Shown here piece after piece: positions 22,636 to 33,593 of a DNA stretch of 64,000 nt. Origin of the DNA: Fallopia convolvulus. Lineage: Eukaryota; Streptophyta; Magnoliopsida; Caryophyllales; Polygonaceae. The notes beneath the pieces are model-generated. The model had not been told where the DNA came from and ran no database searches. It saw only the letters and a program-made list of their open reading frames with translations. Every line of letters starts with the position of its first letter. Position 1 is the stretch's first letter. Both the position numbers and the translations under genes were made by a program. The stretch is taken from positions 40,270,707 to 40,334,706 of the forward strand of contig OZ024736.1 of assembly GCA_964016875.1 (NCBI GenBank), in the 5' to 3' direction.

Positions 22636-23327
22636 GACGCATACCTAGATTACCCAATTTTAGTATCATTTCCAAATCTCTTTGTTATCCTATTATAAAT
22701 TCTTCAAAATGGTCCTTCCTTGAGACCAATTTGAAGATGTATAATTCTCTCACTTCGAGCTCAAATTTCAGGTTTCTTATTGGTCTCAAAGCATCATCCT
22801 ACCACGAGTTGAAATTAATACAATAACTTAATTTTAATCAAACTCTTCAAGAGCATGTTGAGAAAGTAAGAAATTAACCAACCAAGCTTGCTAAGTGGAA
22901 GCTTAGGAAAATATTAGTCAATTTGAGGAGATAAAGCAAACAAGCACCGGTGTCGATACTGATAAATCAAAATACACTAGTTTCATCCTTTAATGCAATT
23001 CTTCTTGGGTATTCTTCAACTCCCACGATGAATTGACCATCATTGTGCTTAGATCCACCACATTTATCTAGATTTGGTCAATTTGCCATTAGTCGCCAAC
23101 AAGCACAAATAATCAAGCCAGGGGGGCGATGATTAGCTTCTTGACTTTGCAAAAGTTGATTTTAACTTGATCGATCAATGATTTGTGAATGAATTTATCA
23201 TTGTAAGAAATTTTTTTAACTGATATGAAAGACACTTTGTCCCATTGCATTTGAAAGTTACACGAGTTCTCACCTCAACTAGCTCCACAAAATAATCTTA
23301 TTCTAGACCTAATACCTATCACCATAA
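22636..23327. other. intergenic, no recognisable feature
   Basis: No ORF, RNA gene or clear transposon end was recognised. It may be old internal retrotransposon sequence. Confidence 0.4.
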
Positions 23328-23512
23328 GAACATGTGTAGCGGTTGGCCACTTTTTTGGTTATCAAATTACTTTATTGTTTTTTTCTCTCTTTATTTAATT
23401 TTCTCCTCAAAATTACTCTCTCTCTCTCTTACATGTGTCAAATGTTCGTATATGCCCAAATGAAATCTTGGTCATTGGTATGACCAAATTCTCAATCTCT
23501 TTCCTCCTTTTT

Positions 23513-23550
<38 letters not shown>

Positions 23551-23608
23551 ATTTAATATTTTTTTTTATTTTGATGATCAAATATTGATCAACCAATGAT
23601 CATGCTCT
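23328..23608. mobile_element. Tourist-like (PIF/Harbinger) MITE
   Basis: Imperfect terminal inverted repeats start GAACATGTGTAGCGGTTGG on the left and, read from the right, GAGCATGATCATTGGTTG. Both sides carry the 3-bp duplication TAA (23325-23327 and 23609-23611), typical of PIF/Harbinger. The 281-bp body is non-coding and contains a (CT)n run at about 23513-23547. Confidence 0.75.
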
Positions 23609-23772
23609 AAGAATGCCCCTATGTTACCTACTCCTAAAGCTTCAAAGCTTTACAAAATAGACAAACCTTATACTTCAAAAATTGATCCCTATCTGCCTCC
23701 CTTTAGAAGTACTCTTATGAAGAAATGCAAAAAAGAAAAAATAAGGTCTATGCATGTTTTGTGATGTGGAAT

Positions 23773-24261
23773 CAGTGTTCTAAAAAACGCTAGGAGGGAG
23801 CTAGGCGGTGGGCTGGGGTCTAGCGCCTAGACGGCTAGGCGGAGGCCTAGGCGGAATCTGGGCGGATTAGGCGGAATGGTATGATTTTTGTATATAAGAT
23901 TATTATTTGTGATTGTTAAGAATATATAAATAAAAAATAATCCTATTATAATGTCTCTGAATAAATTCAAGCCTAGAGCCTTTTTATGGTCCGCCCAAGC
24001 TACCAAGAAGGCCGCCTAGCCCACCTAGAAGGCCGCCCAGCCCGCCTAACCCGCCCAACCCGCCTAGCTTGCACAACTTGCCTAGCCCGCCCAGCCCGCC
24101 TAGGCGCCCGCCTAGTCCGCCTAGGCGCCCGCCCAACCCGCCTAGGCGCCCGCCCAGCCCGCCTAGCCGCCCAGCCCACCGCCTAGGGCAAAATCGGGAC
24201 GGTGGACCACCGCCCAGCGCCTAGGCGTCGCCGGCCGCCCAGGCCGTTTTTTAGAACAGTG
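23773..24261. mobile_element. hAT-type MITE with a GC-rich CCGCCTAGG core
   Basis: Perfect inverted ends CAGTGTTCTAAAAAACG and CGTTTTTTAGAACAGTG are flanked by the 8-bp duplication TGTGGAAT (23765-23772, 24262-24269). The right half has many copies of CCCGCCTAGGCG and close variants, and the left half has the complement (CTAGGCGG), so the element can fold into a long hairpin. The open frame over the core is only a by-product of the 9-bp repeat. Confidence 0.93.
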
Positions 24262-24455
24262 TGTGGAATACACATATGACTATCACCTTAAGCATAAAAT
24301 AGACAAAGATGTGCAAAGGAGTATTGAGATGAAATCACCGCTAAATATTATAAGCAAATAAATTAGTGATTTTATTATAATAAGAATGCAGTTCACATTT
24401 AAGGGCTTAAAGAATGTGATATGATGATTTAGCAATCCAAGTTGTAAAATGGTCA
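24262..24455. other. short unique flank left of the gypsy element
   Basis: AT-rich sequence between the hAT MITE target duplication and the gypsy target duplication GGTCA (24451-24455). It would join to 38557 onward in the empty site. No gene seen. Confidence 0.5.
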
Positions 24456-24944
24456 TGATGAAACCCGAAATAACGGTTACGCTACGAGACAAGAAACAAG
24501 ATTATTATATTTGAGTGCAAACACTTGCTCCTTTATTTATGATTTTTCCGTGGTAGCGAGGTTACAAACCTACGAGGTTGATGTACAACTTTGAGAATCA
24601 CACCTAGACCTCCTACAAGGTTCCGAGATCGCACCTAAATGTTGCGAGGTCGATTCTAGGGCGAGGTAGATTTGAGGGTATGATGTAGAGAGTTTTGTGA
24701 GTTTCTGTAGTGAGGTTTTAGGCGTGAACGAGGTCCCTACGTGACTTTGGGGTCTTTCTGTGGGTTTCTCCTATCTGTAGCGAGGTCTTTTGACGATGTT
24801 CCTATCACGTCGATCTTTAATAAGCAAGAGAGTTCTTGAGTTCAAGTGGTTTTTCGACCCCTTCTTCCTACGAGGTTCTTCTCTATTTATAGAGAATTGG
24901 GGGGCCGAGTTTAGGCCAATGTTCGATGTGGGATGCCCGAAATA
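24456..24944 (-). repeat. 3' LTR of the gypsy element, U3 part missing
   Basis: It matches the right LTR (36016-36059 plus 37826-38271) over 489 bp, including the promoter TATA box (TATAAAT on the minus strand, 24885-24891), then diverges abruptly after GCCCGAAATA. The 280 bp of U3 seen in the right LTR (38272-38551) are absent and no polypurine tract joins a TGATGATG start here. Either a deletion fused LTR to internal sequence or the U3 was exchanged. Confidence 0.88.
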
Positions 24945-26327
24945 GAGGTTATGAAGTCCTCGAGGTTGGGAGGGCGCTTTGCGAGGTGTGAGGCTCTGTA
25001 CTTAGGTGTTCTTCTTGTTCTGCGCGGATGAAGATTCTTGGGCCTTTTCGCCATACCTTGCTTAGTGGGCCGTCCAGGTGAGACAGGCTCAAAAAGCCTT
25101 TCGGGAGTGGGGGAGGCTCAAATCTGCTCTTTATAAGGGCGTATCTCACACGCCTCCCCCTCATCTTCTCTTTCCAACATTTTCGCTCCTTCTCTCTCTT
25201 TATCTCTTCGGTTTCTTCTGAGCGGTCTCTCCAGACGGTTTCCGACGAGCTTTTTGCCGTTCGCCAGTTGCGCCACCGCCTCTCGTTTGCTGACCTTAAA
25301 CAAGTAAGTTCTTGATCTTCTTCCTCCTGTCTTTTGGTATTTTTTGCCTTTGATTCTTCCTTTGTTCGCTTTTTGCCCCGTGTTTTGTAAGGGCGACGGT
25401 GTGTCGCCCGGTGTTTCGTGCTGGTGTCACGGTGGCGAAGCGGCGGTGGCAGGGTTGTATGTGTTTTTTGGCGTTTGCCCTTGTCATTTTTCTTTGTTCT
25501 TTCCTTGTTTCGTTTTGCATCTGGGTGGGTGTTGGTGATTCTTGGGTGCTTCTTTGTTGGCGGCGCGGCGGTGTTGAGGGTGGTTCTTGCTCTGTAGTGC
25601 CCTCGTTTCCTCTTAGTTTTTTCTTCTCCTCCCCCTTTTTTTCGTTCTGCTTTTCTTTTTTGTGTTACGCTTCGGGGGGCGGTGTTGTGGCGGTGAGACG
25701 GTGGTGAGGGGCGGTCGCCGCCGTGAGGGTACCGCTGGGTTTTTGGTTTTATTGCTTTTCTCTCTTCTCTTTTTTTTGGGGTGGCGGTTAAACTTCCTCT
25801 TCTCCGCCCACCACTTTTCGAATTTCGAAAACCCTCGGGAGCCCAAACGTCATGATGTCTGATTGACGGGACGTTTGGGCTTCCACCGTTGGTTGGCCTT
25901 CTTTCTCTTTCCTTTCTTTTGGCGCTTCAAATTCTTCTTTGCCGTCCTATCCTGTCAGAGTAGCTTGTAGGATGCCACGTGGCCTTTTCCTCTACGACCC
26001 CGCGTTGCTTTGTCCCCCGAGGTTGCGACCTCGTGCCCATTTTCTCCCGAGGTTATGATCTCGTGCTTTTTCCTTTTCGAGGTTATGACCTCGTGCTCTT
26101 TTCTTTTCGAGGTTATGATCTTTGTGCTTTGATCTCGGGCTCGACCTCGTCCTTCCTTCTTTCCCGGGGTCATGATCTCTTTCTTCGATCTCGGGCTTGA
26201 CCTCGTTCTTCCTTCTTTCACGGGTTCATGATCTCGTGTTTTTCTCTTTGGTTGCCTTGCCTTTAGTGTCTTACTGACCTTTTCTTTTCCAGGTGCTAGC
26301 TTTTCGCGGCCTGGACGTTGTCTTTTC
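24945..26327 (+). promoter_or_regulatory. putative promoter and leader of the antisense gene
   Basis: A TATA-like TATAAG at 25132-25137 is followed by a C/T-rich leader typical of plant transcripts. A good splice donor (CAA|GTAAGT at 25303/25304) and an acceptor (TTTTCCAG at 26292) would remove a 989-bp leader intron just before the first ATG at 26328. The intron holds GC-rich and T-rich tracts and, at about 26010-26240, a run of CGAGGTTATGACCTCG-like palindromes. No protein is encoded on either strand with conviction. Confidence 0.55.
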
Positions 26328-29040
26328 ATGCCTAGGAGAGCCTCTGCGAGCCCACCGCCCGGCTTTGTCTTTAATTTTCAAGAGAATTTCTATCAGGAGG
26401 TCTCCGAATCTGTAGGAAGTGTAGAGTCTAGTGACTCTCAGAACCCAAGTTCCCCTTCGTTGGTCTTCAGCGAGCCCTCATCCAGCGACTCCGCTGTTTC
26501 GATCAATTCGTAATTCCCCCGTCTGCGCATATATTCTGGTGTTGAAATGGCTTCCTCTTCTTCTCCTGATGTGATCGCCGTCGAGGTCGAGGCGAGGTTG
26601 GACGCGACAATTGCCTCATCCTCGGCTACGTATGTGCCATCGAGCTTCCCCGAGGCCTATATTACCGACGCCGTGTCCGGCACTCCTGTCGTCCTCAAAG
26701 AACGGATTCCCATGAGCCCGAGCACTCCCGAGGCCTATCTGTCCGAGGGGGTGGCCACCGATCTGAAGCTGGACGACCTCGCGGACATAGCTAAAGACTT
26801 CCCCTGGCCCGAGGGAGTCGAGCTGGCACTGCCAGAGGAGGAGGGGCGACCCCTGGCGTCTTACGAGGGGTGTGCGGTCGTGCACCTCGTCAGTCTCCAA
26901 GCGGGCTTTAGGCTGCCCTTGGCCCAGCACATCGTTGATTTCTTGTGGGCCATGGGCGTCTGCCCCGCCCAGTTGTTCCCGAATGCCTGGCGGTTGTTGT
27001 GTGCCTACACAATTCGAAGTCGTGAGCTTCTGGACGAGCCGAACCTCAACGATTTGTCGGCGTTAGTCTTGGCGAGGAGAGAACCTCGATGTTCCCTGGT
27101 TAACCTCAGCACGCCGAATGTCAAAATCATCACGACCCAGTCGAACGTCGGGACGTGGAAACCTAAATGGTTTTTGGTCCGAGACCTCAGCGGGAGATAC
27201 CTTAATTTCCCTGTGGCACCGGGTAACTACGAGAGATGCGTGTATCCGTACAAGGTCGCTGAGTTCGAGGCACTCAAGGCTCGGTACGCCACAGCGTACC
27301 AGGCGCCATACGAGCGTTACCTTTCTCAGGACCGGCTTGAGCGGGCCGGGCTGAGCCTCAGTTTCCCTCCTCGCGAGGGTGGAGAGGGTATTTTATTATT
27401 ATTATTTCTCTGATTGTTTTCTTTTTCCTCGTAAGGTTACGAGGTTATAAACTTCGTTACATTTGTTTCTGACCTCGTCTTAACATGCTTTTTCTTTTTT
27501 ACCCCTTCTTTCTTGACAGTGGATTTTCTTCACGCTCTTACCGCGAAGTCGAAGGGGAAACAGCCTTTGACCTCTAGTTCCAAAACCCCTGCTCCCCGGG
27601 TTCTCAAGGGGATTTCAATTAAAGAGCCGAGCTCGCAGGCGAGGACAGGCACAACGCAGCCGGGACCTGTTCCGCCAACGGCCGCGACAGGGGGAGCCCT
27701 GCCCAAGGGGAACGTCGCGAGGGCGTCGCAGTGGGACGTCGCGGGGCTGCCCCAAGGGGAAAAAAGGCCCGAGGTGGTTCCGTCGAAAGGGGCCACCGCG
27801 AAGGTGCCCTCCCATCCACCTCGAGCGTCTGACGACAAGGCCGGGCGGAAAAGGAAGGAAGCGGGGTCTTCCCCAGTGGAGAAGAAGAAGAAATCCCGGT
27901 CGGGCGACCATCAACGAAGCTCGCGGGATCTGGAACTCATCCTTGCCTTTGACTTCGAGGGGCGAAGTCATGGGGACGCCGGCCCCCATCCTGCCAGGTT
28001 TCACTGCCCTAGACCTATCAGAGGGGCCCCGTTGGATTGGGCCCGGGGGGATTACAAGGAGGAGGTCGCATGGGCCAACAACCTCACCGAGGCGGCGCTT
28101 AACGACGAGGCCTCTCGGTACTCGGCCATGGTAAGCTTTTCCGTTTTTGTGTGTTTAATTCATGTCTCTTTCTTGTTTCTTTTCTCACCCTCCTGTGAAT
28201 TTGCAACACACCTTTTTTGATAATTACAACCGGAGTCGTATCGCCCTCGCCCACTCGAGGATGGATAAGATGGAAGCTGCGCTTCGAAGCCGCAGCGAGG
28301 TATGTGAGCGACAGGCCAAAGAGCTGGCCGAGGTCGCGGAAAGGTCCAAGGCCGCGGAGGCCGCGGCCCAGAAGCGGGTCGAGGCCGTGGAGGCCGCGGC
28401 GAGGGAGGAGGTAAAGGCGGCGAAGGACGAGGTAAAAAGGGCGAAGGAAGAGGCCTCTGTTATGCGGGGCGAGGTTGAGGGGCTTCGGGGCAAGCTCTCC
28501 GCTGAACATGAATTCTTCAAGGCGAAGGAAGCGGAGTTTTTGAAGGCCGAGGAGGAAATCCGGCGCCTCGAGGGGCGTATTGTTGAGCTCAACGAGGAGG
28601 TTGTTAACGCGGGTCCTAGGTATGTGGACTCGGAGGAGTACAAGGCGGAACTGGTGGACAGCGTGAGGAAAATGTTCCACCAGGCGGTCCGCATGGGCGT
28701 CAAACAGGCGGTGGCCAAGTATGGGCACCTCGACCCCCAGATTGTCTTTTTCAACCCCAACTATAATGAAACCATGGGGGAGCTGGGGTCGGAGGATCCT
28801 GAGGGGGAATGCGAGTTCTTCCTCAACGAGGACGGGACCGTGTCCAGCAAAGCGCCCCCCGAGGTGGAGCTTATTGGAGAGAAATCGGAGTTGACCTCCA
28901 CGGGACCTCAGCCCGTGACCGAAGCGCCCGCGCCTCTTGCCTCCGCCGCCCCTGCTGAAGCCTCCGCTGCCCCTGCTGAAACCTCAAAGGGCGGAACCAT
29001 TGATCTTACCGGTCCTGAGGCTGAAGACTTAAAGAAATGA
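26328..29040 (+). pseudogene. antisense extra ORF (aORF) of the gypsy element, PF04195-like, with introns
   Basis: It runs opposite to gag-pol. The first frame starts ATG 26328, stops at TAA 26511-26513 and stays open in the same frame to a second ATG at 26547. Exon 26547-27387 encodes a domain like 'putative gypsy type transposon' PF04195 (YEGCAVVHLVSLQAGFRLPL, VCPAQLFPNAWRLL). Exon 27520-28130 is basic and low-complexity (KRKEAGSS, KKKKSRSG). Exon 28207-29040 is a long Ala/Glu/Lys coiled coil ending LTGPEAEDLKK. Phases match across both introns, but the second acceptor reads CAA instead of CAG. The whole would be about 760 residues. Antisense ORFs of this kind are known from Tat elements. 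Their function is unknown, and the stop and lost acceptor suggest decay. Confidence 0.8.
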
Positions 29041-29433
29041 AGACCTCTTCTTTTTTGGTGGCCCCACGGGGTCTTTAATTAAAACATCTCTTTCTTTTTT
29101 CTTTTTTTTTGTTTGGGTGACCCTACGGGGTCTGTAATCAAAACATCCTCTTCTTTATGTCTTGTGTTATTTTCTTTTCCTATGCTTGTTCGTTTGTTTG
29201 TTTGATTTCCTTGCGTACCGTCCAACCCCATGGTTCGAGTGTCACATCTTTTGTGGGGCTTGGACCACACCGGGCGTTGTAGTCCTGCGACGAGGTCGTG
29301 AGCCTCTGTTCGGACCTCGTTGTTCTAGAAGTTCGTTCCAACCTAAAAATAGCCGTCCGCGAATCCTGGCGTCTTAGGGGGTCCACGAACCTCGTTCGTA
29401 TCCCAAACGGGAAGCGAGGGGTGGAACTTTTCA
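29041..29433. other. 3' flank of the antisense gene
   Basis: T-rich sequence with two short related segments (29060-29085 and 29118-29145, both CTACGGGGTCT/ACGGGGTCT-like) follows the antisense stop codon. Probably its 3' UTR. Confidence 0.45.
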
Positions 29434-30578
29434 ACGAGATTCTCCAACCCCAAGCGTGAAGCGAGGGGTGGAATTTTTTTCAAACGAGATTCTCCAACCC
29501 CAAGCGGGAAGCGAGGGGTGGACCTTTTCAACGAGATTCTCCAACTCCAAGCGGGAAGCGGGGGGTGGAACTTCTTCCAACGAGATTCTCCAACCCCAAG
29601 CGGGAAGCGAGGGGTGGAACTTTTCAACGAGATTCTCTAACCCCAAGCGTGGAGCGAGGGGTGGAACTTCTTGCAACGAGATTCTCCAACCCCAAGCGGG
29701 AAGCGAGGGGTGGAACTTCTTCCAACGAGATTCTCCAACCCCAAGCGGGAAGCGAGGGGTGGAATTTTTTTTTTCAAAAGAGATTCTCCAACCCCAAGCG
29801 GGAAGCGAGGGGTGGACCTTTTCAACGAGATTCTCCAACCCCAAGCGGGAAGCGAGGGGTGAATTTTTTTTTTTCAAACGAGATTCTCCAACCCCAAGCG
29901 TGAAGCAAGGGGTGGAAATTTTTTTTCAAACGAGATTCTCCAACCCCAAGCGGGAAGCGAGGGGTGTACCTTTTAAACGAGATTTTCCAACCATAAGCGG
30001 GAAGCGAGGGGTGGAACTTCTTCCAAACGAGATTCTCCAACCCCAAGCGGGAAGCGAGGGGTGGAATTTTTTTTTTTCAAACGAGACTCTCCAACCCCAA
30101 GCGGGAAGCGAGGGGTGGAATTTTCTTCAAACGAGATTCTCCAACCCCAAGCGGGAAGCGAGGGGTGGAATTTTTTTTCAAACGAGATTCTCCAACCCCA
30201 AGCGGGAAGCGAGGGGTGGACCTTTTCAACGAGATTCTCCAACCCCAAGCGGGAAGCGAGGGGTGGAACTTCTTCCAAACGAGATTCTCCAACCCCAAGC
30301 GGGAAGCGAGGGGTGGAATTTTTTTTTTTCAAACGAGACTCTCCAACCCCAAGCGGGAAGCGAGGGGTGGAATTTTCTTCAAACGAGATTCTCCAACCCC
30401 AAGCGGGAAGCGAGGGGTGGAATTTTTTTCAAACGAGATTCTCCAACCCCAAGCGGGAAGCGAGGGGTGGACCTTTTCAACGAGATTCTCCAACCCCAAG
30501 CGGGAAGCGAGGGGTGGAACTTCTTCCAAACGAGATTCTCCAACCCTAAGCGGGAAGCGAGGGGTGGAACTTTTCAGG
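29434..30578. repeat. tandem array of 23 units inside the gypsy element
   Basis: I count 23 units of a 44-55 bp repeat built around AGATTCTCCAACCCC and AAGCGGGAAGCGAGGGGTGG. The conserved core is joined by variable T/C-rich spacers, and unit length varies only in the spacer. A five-unit block starting near 30002 recurs from about 30256 (spacing 253-254 bp), so part of the array has a higher-order duplication. It sits between the convergent 3' ends of integrase and the antisense gene. Variable tandem repeats downstream of pol are known in Tat elements and can seed satellites. Long open frames across it on both strands are by-products. Confidence 0.95.
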
Positions 30579-30649
30579 GAGGGAGCGTTTTTAGAAAAGC
30601 CTGCAATCCTTTATTTACCAATTGTGAGGAACAACGGGGTTTCAAGTTT

Positions 30650-31945
30650 CTACATGTAATATTTTTTGAGTCGCGCGACGTTCCACGTTTTGCTCAGTGT
30701 GCGCCCCTCGTCGTCCCTGAGTTTGAAAGCCCCGGGCGGGACTTCTTCTCCGAGGATGTAGGGTCCTTCCCAGTTAGGGTCCAATTTTCCCCCTTCGGTG
30801 CGTCTTAGCACGAGGTTTCCCGTGGCCAAGATGCGAGGTCGGACCTTCTTGTCGTGATACACGGCGACACGTCGCTTGTATTCTCTAGAGCGCAGGTCCG
30901 CTACCTCGCGGATTTCATCTCGGAACTGCAGTTCGACCTTGAGGTTGGCCTCGTTTTCTTTTTCTTCGAAGTTGTACACCCTTGTTGATGGAATTAGGGT
31001 TTCTACGGGAACGAGGGCTTCCGCCCTGTAGGTAAGAGCGAAGGGGGTCTCGCCCGTTGCGCGGCGCGAGGTCGTGCGATACGTCCAGAGGACGAGTGGG
31101 AGTAATTCGGCCCAGCGGCCCTGTGCCATGCCCAGGCGCTTTTTGAGGTCTGTCAAGATGCGGGCATTAACGTTTTCTACCTGGCCATTGGACTGGGGAT
31201 GAGCCATGGAGGAAAATTTGAGGTTGATGCCCAGCTCAGAGCAGAAAGTCCGAGTTTCTTCGCAATCGAATTGGGGGCCATGGTCGGTCATGATTGTCAT
31301 GGGGACACCGAAACGGCAGACGAGGTTCTTCCATAGGAATTCGCAGACCTTTGCCCCGGTGATTTTTGCCATTGCCTGTGCTTCGATCCACTTCGTGAAG
31401 TAGTCCACGATGACCAAAATGTATTGCACTTGGCCAGCAGCTTTAGGAAAAGGGCCTAAAATGTCCATTCCCCACATTGCGAATGGGCATGGCGCGTGAA
31501 TGCTGCGGAGGGGAGCCGTCGGGGTGTGCTGGACGTTCCCGTGTTTTTGGCATCCGACGCATTTTTGGACGTAAGCTCTTGCGTCTTGTCGGAGAGTGGG
31601 CCAGAAGTACCCCAAATGGACGATTTTGTGTGCCAAAGACCTCCACCCCGGGTGTCCTCCACAAACTCCCTCGTGGGCCTCATAGAGGACGTGGTCCGTG
31701 GTCTCGGGCGGTATGCACAGCAGGTTGGGTTCAGCGTAGCCCCGGCGATAAAGCTGGTCGCCGACGACGCAGTAGCGGGCAGCTTGCATTTTTAGTTTTC
31801 TGGCCAGCGCGGGGTCCTCTGGGAGGATGCCACTTTGTATGTACCTCGTTACCGGGAACCTCCAGTCCTCGGTCCTTATGGACATGACCTCGCTATCGAC
31901 GCTTCGTGAGAGCTTTCTCTCCACCATTACGCGGTTCCCCCACAT
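30650..31945 (-). pseudogene. gypsy integrase
   Basis: Open frame of 431 codons. The zinc-binding HHCC region is at about residues 145-190 (EAHEGVCGGHPG, CVGCQKHG). The catalytic core has D in WGMDILGPFP, D in MTDHGPQFD and E in SNGQVENVNARI. The C-terminal part has NLVLRRTE and NWEGPYILGE, a GPY/F-type motif. The domain itself looks intact, but it lies in a different frame from the RNase H just upstream: a one-base frame change near 31950 separates them. It would insert element cDNA into chromosomes. Confidence 0.9.
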
Positions 31946-33581
31946 CCAAGGGAAGCGCGGAGCCTAACCTGGCGAGGGCATCCGCCTTTGTGTTTGAGGT
32001 CTGCGGGATTGACTCCACCGCGAAGGTCTCTAGGCATGAAACCAAGGCCTTTACTTTTGCTCGGTAGGCGGGCAGAAAACCTGTCCTGGTGTCGTATTGG
32101 CCGTTGAGTTGTCGTGCCACCAATTCGGAATCTGTGTAGACCCTGATTTTGCGGGCTCCGTTAAGTAGCGCCATCTCGATCCCGGCGATCATGGCCTCAT
32201 ACTCAGCGTCATTGTTGGTGGCGTCAAAGGCGAAGTTGAGAGCATACTCCGTCTCGATTGAGGGGCCAACGAGGAACACCCCGGCCCAGCCACCGGCGTC
32301 ACATCGTGAGCTATCAATGAACACTTTCCATTCGTCCGAGCTTGTGTCTGTCTCGGGGAAGGTGACCTCCACCATAAAGTCGGCGAGGGCTTATCCCTTC
32401 ATCGCGGTTGTCGGAAGATAATTGATGTCGAACTCGGAGAGCTCGACGGCCCACTTGGTCATACGTTCGGAGAGAGCGGGCTGATGCAGAATTTGACGAA
32501 GTGGGAGGTCCGAGAGAACCTGGATGGGATGTGCGTGGAAGTATGGGCGTAGGCGCCTTGCGGCGGTCACTACAGCCAGCGCCATCTTCTCTGCCGGGGA
32601 GTATCTCTGCTCCGTAGGCTGGAGCACGCGACTCACAAAGTATACCGGGTGCATGGCCTCTCTTGTGAGCACCGCGCTGACGGTCTCGGGACTCACCGCC
32701 ACATATAGTTGCAAGTCTTTGCCCGCATGTGGAGGTGACAAGGTGGGGAGCTTGGTGAGGAAGATCTTTAACTCGGAGAAGGTTGTCTCGAGTCTCTCGT
32801 CCCAGACGAACTTGTCATTATTTTTGAGGGCGACAAAGAATGGGAGGGACTTGTCTGCCAGGCGGGAGCAAAACCGCCCCAAGTAATTTATAGCGCCGTT
32901 GAGTCTTTGTACCTCGGTACGAGATCGGGGAGACCTCATTGCGAGGATAGATTCGATTTTGGCGGGGTTGACGTCGATCCCGCGTTCGCTGATCATGAAT
33001 CCCAAAAACTTCCCCGATGATACGCCGAAAACGCACTTCTCGGTGTTCAGGCTGAGCTGGTGGTGTCCGAGGGTGGTGAAAACCTCAGCGAGGTCAGCCT
33101 GGTGCTCGTCGGGGCCCTTGCTCCGCACCACGATGTCGTCAACGTAGGCGGATACGTTCCTGTCCAGGTGGTCTTTGAAAACCCGATCGACGAGGCGTTG
33201 GAATGTGGCCCCGGCGTTCTTGAGGCCAAATGGCATGACCTTATAACAGTATGTCCCCCGTTGGGTGATAAAGGATGTCTCCTCCTCGTCACGAGGATTC
33301 ATCGAGATCTGGTTGTACCCCGAGTAGGCGTCGAGGAAACTCAAGACCTCGTGCCCAGCAGTCGAATCTACAAGTGCATCGATCGAGGGCAGAGGGTAGC
33401 TGTCTTTGGGGCATGCCTTGTTGAGGTCCTTGAAGTCTACACACATCCGCCACTTGCCGCTGGCCTTTTTGACCAACACGACATTGGACAGCCATTTCGG
33501 ATACTGGACTTCGCGTATGAAATCTGCGGCCAGCAGCTTGACCACCTCTTCATTTGCGGCGGTTGCCCTTTCTTCGTTCAT
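31893..33581 (-). pseudogene. gypsy reverse transcriptase, RNase H and second RNase H
   Basis: One frame covers RT (KWRMCVDFKDLNKACPKD, PFGLKNAGATFQRL, AYVDDIVV), the first RNase H/linker (SPAEKMALAVV, LPLRQIL) and, after a TAA at 32391-32393, a second archaeal-type RNase H (EWKVFIDSS, NNDAEYEA, YTDSELVARQL, NTKADALARLGS). The dual RNase H is a Tat hallmark. Upstream the same frame is closed by TAG at 33594-33596. Both stops are one C-to-T change from Gln codons. The polyprotein is therefore broken in at least two places here. Confidence 0.9.
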
Positions 33582-33593
33582 TTTTCTTCGACG

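Noticed and set aside
23986..24186. Open frame rich in Arg/Leu/Ala/Pro
   Set aside because: It is the translation of CCGCCTAGG units within a hAT MITE.
29434..30578. CRISPR-like appearance of the repeats
   Set aside because: Spacers are not unique but low-complexity T/C tracts, unit length varies and the context is a plant retrotransposon.
29456..30808. A 450-codon open frame and many others on both strands over the tandem array
   Set aside because: They exist because the repeat unit lacks stops in several frames. The products are simple repeats with no domain, and the true genes end on either side.
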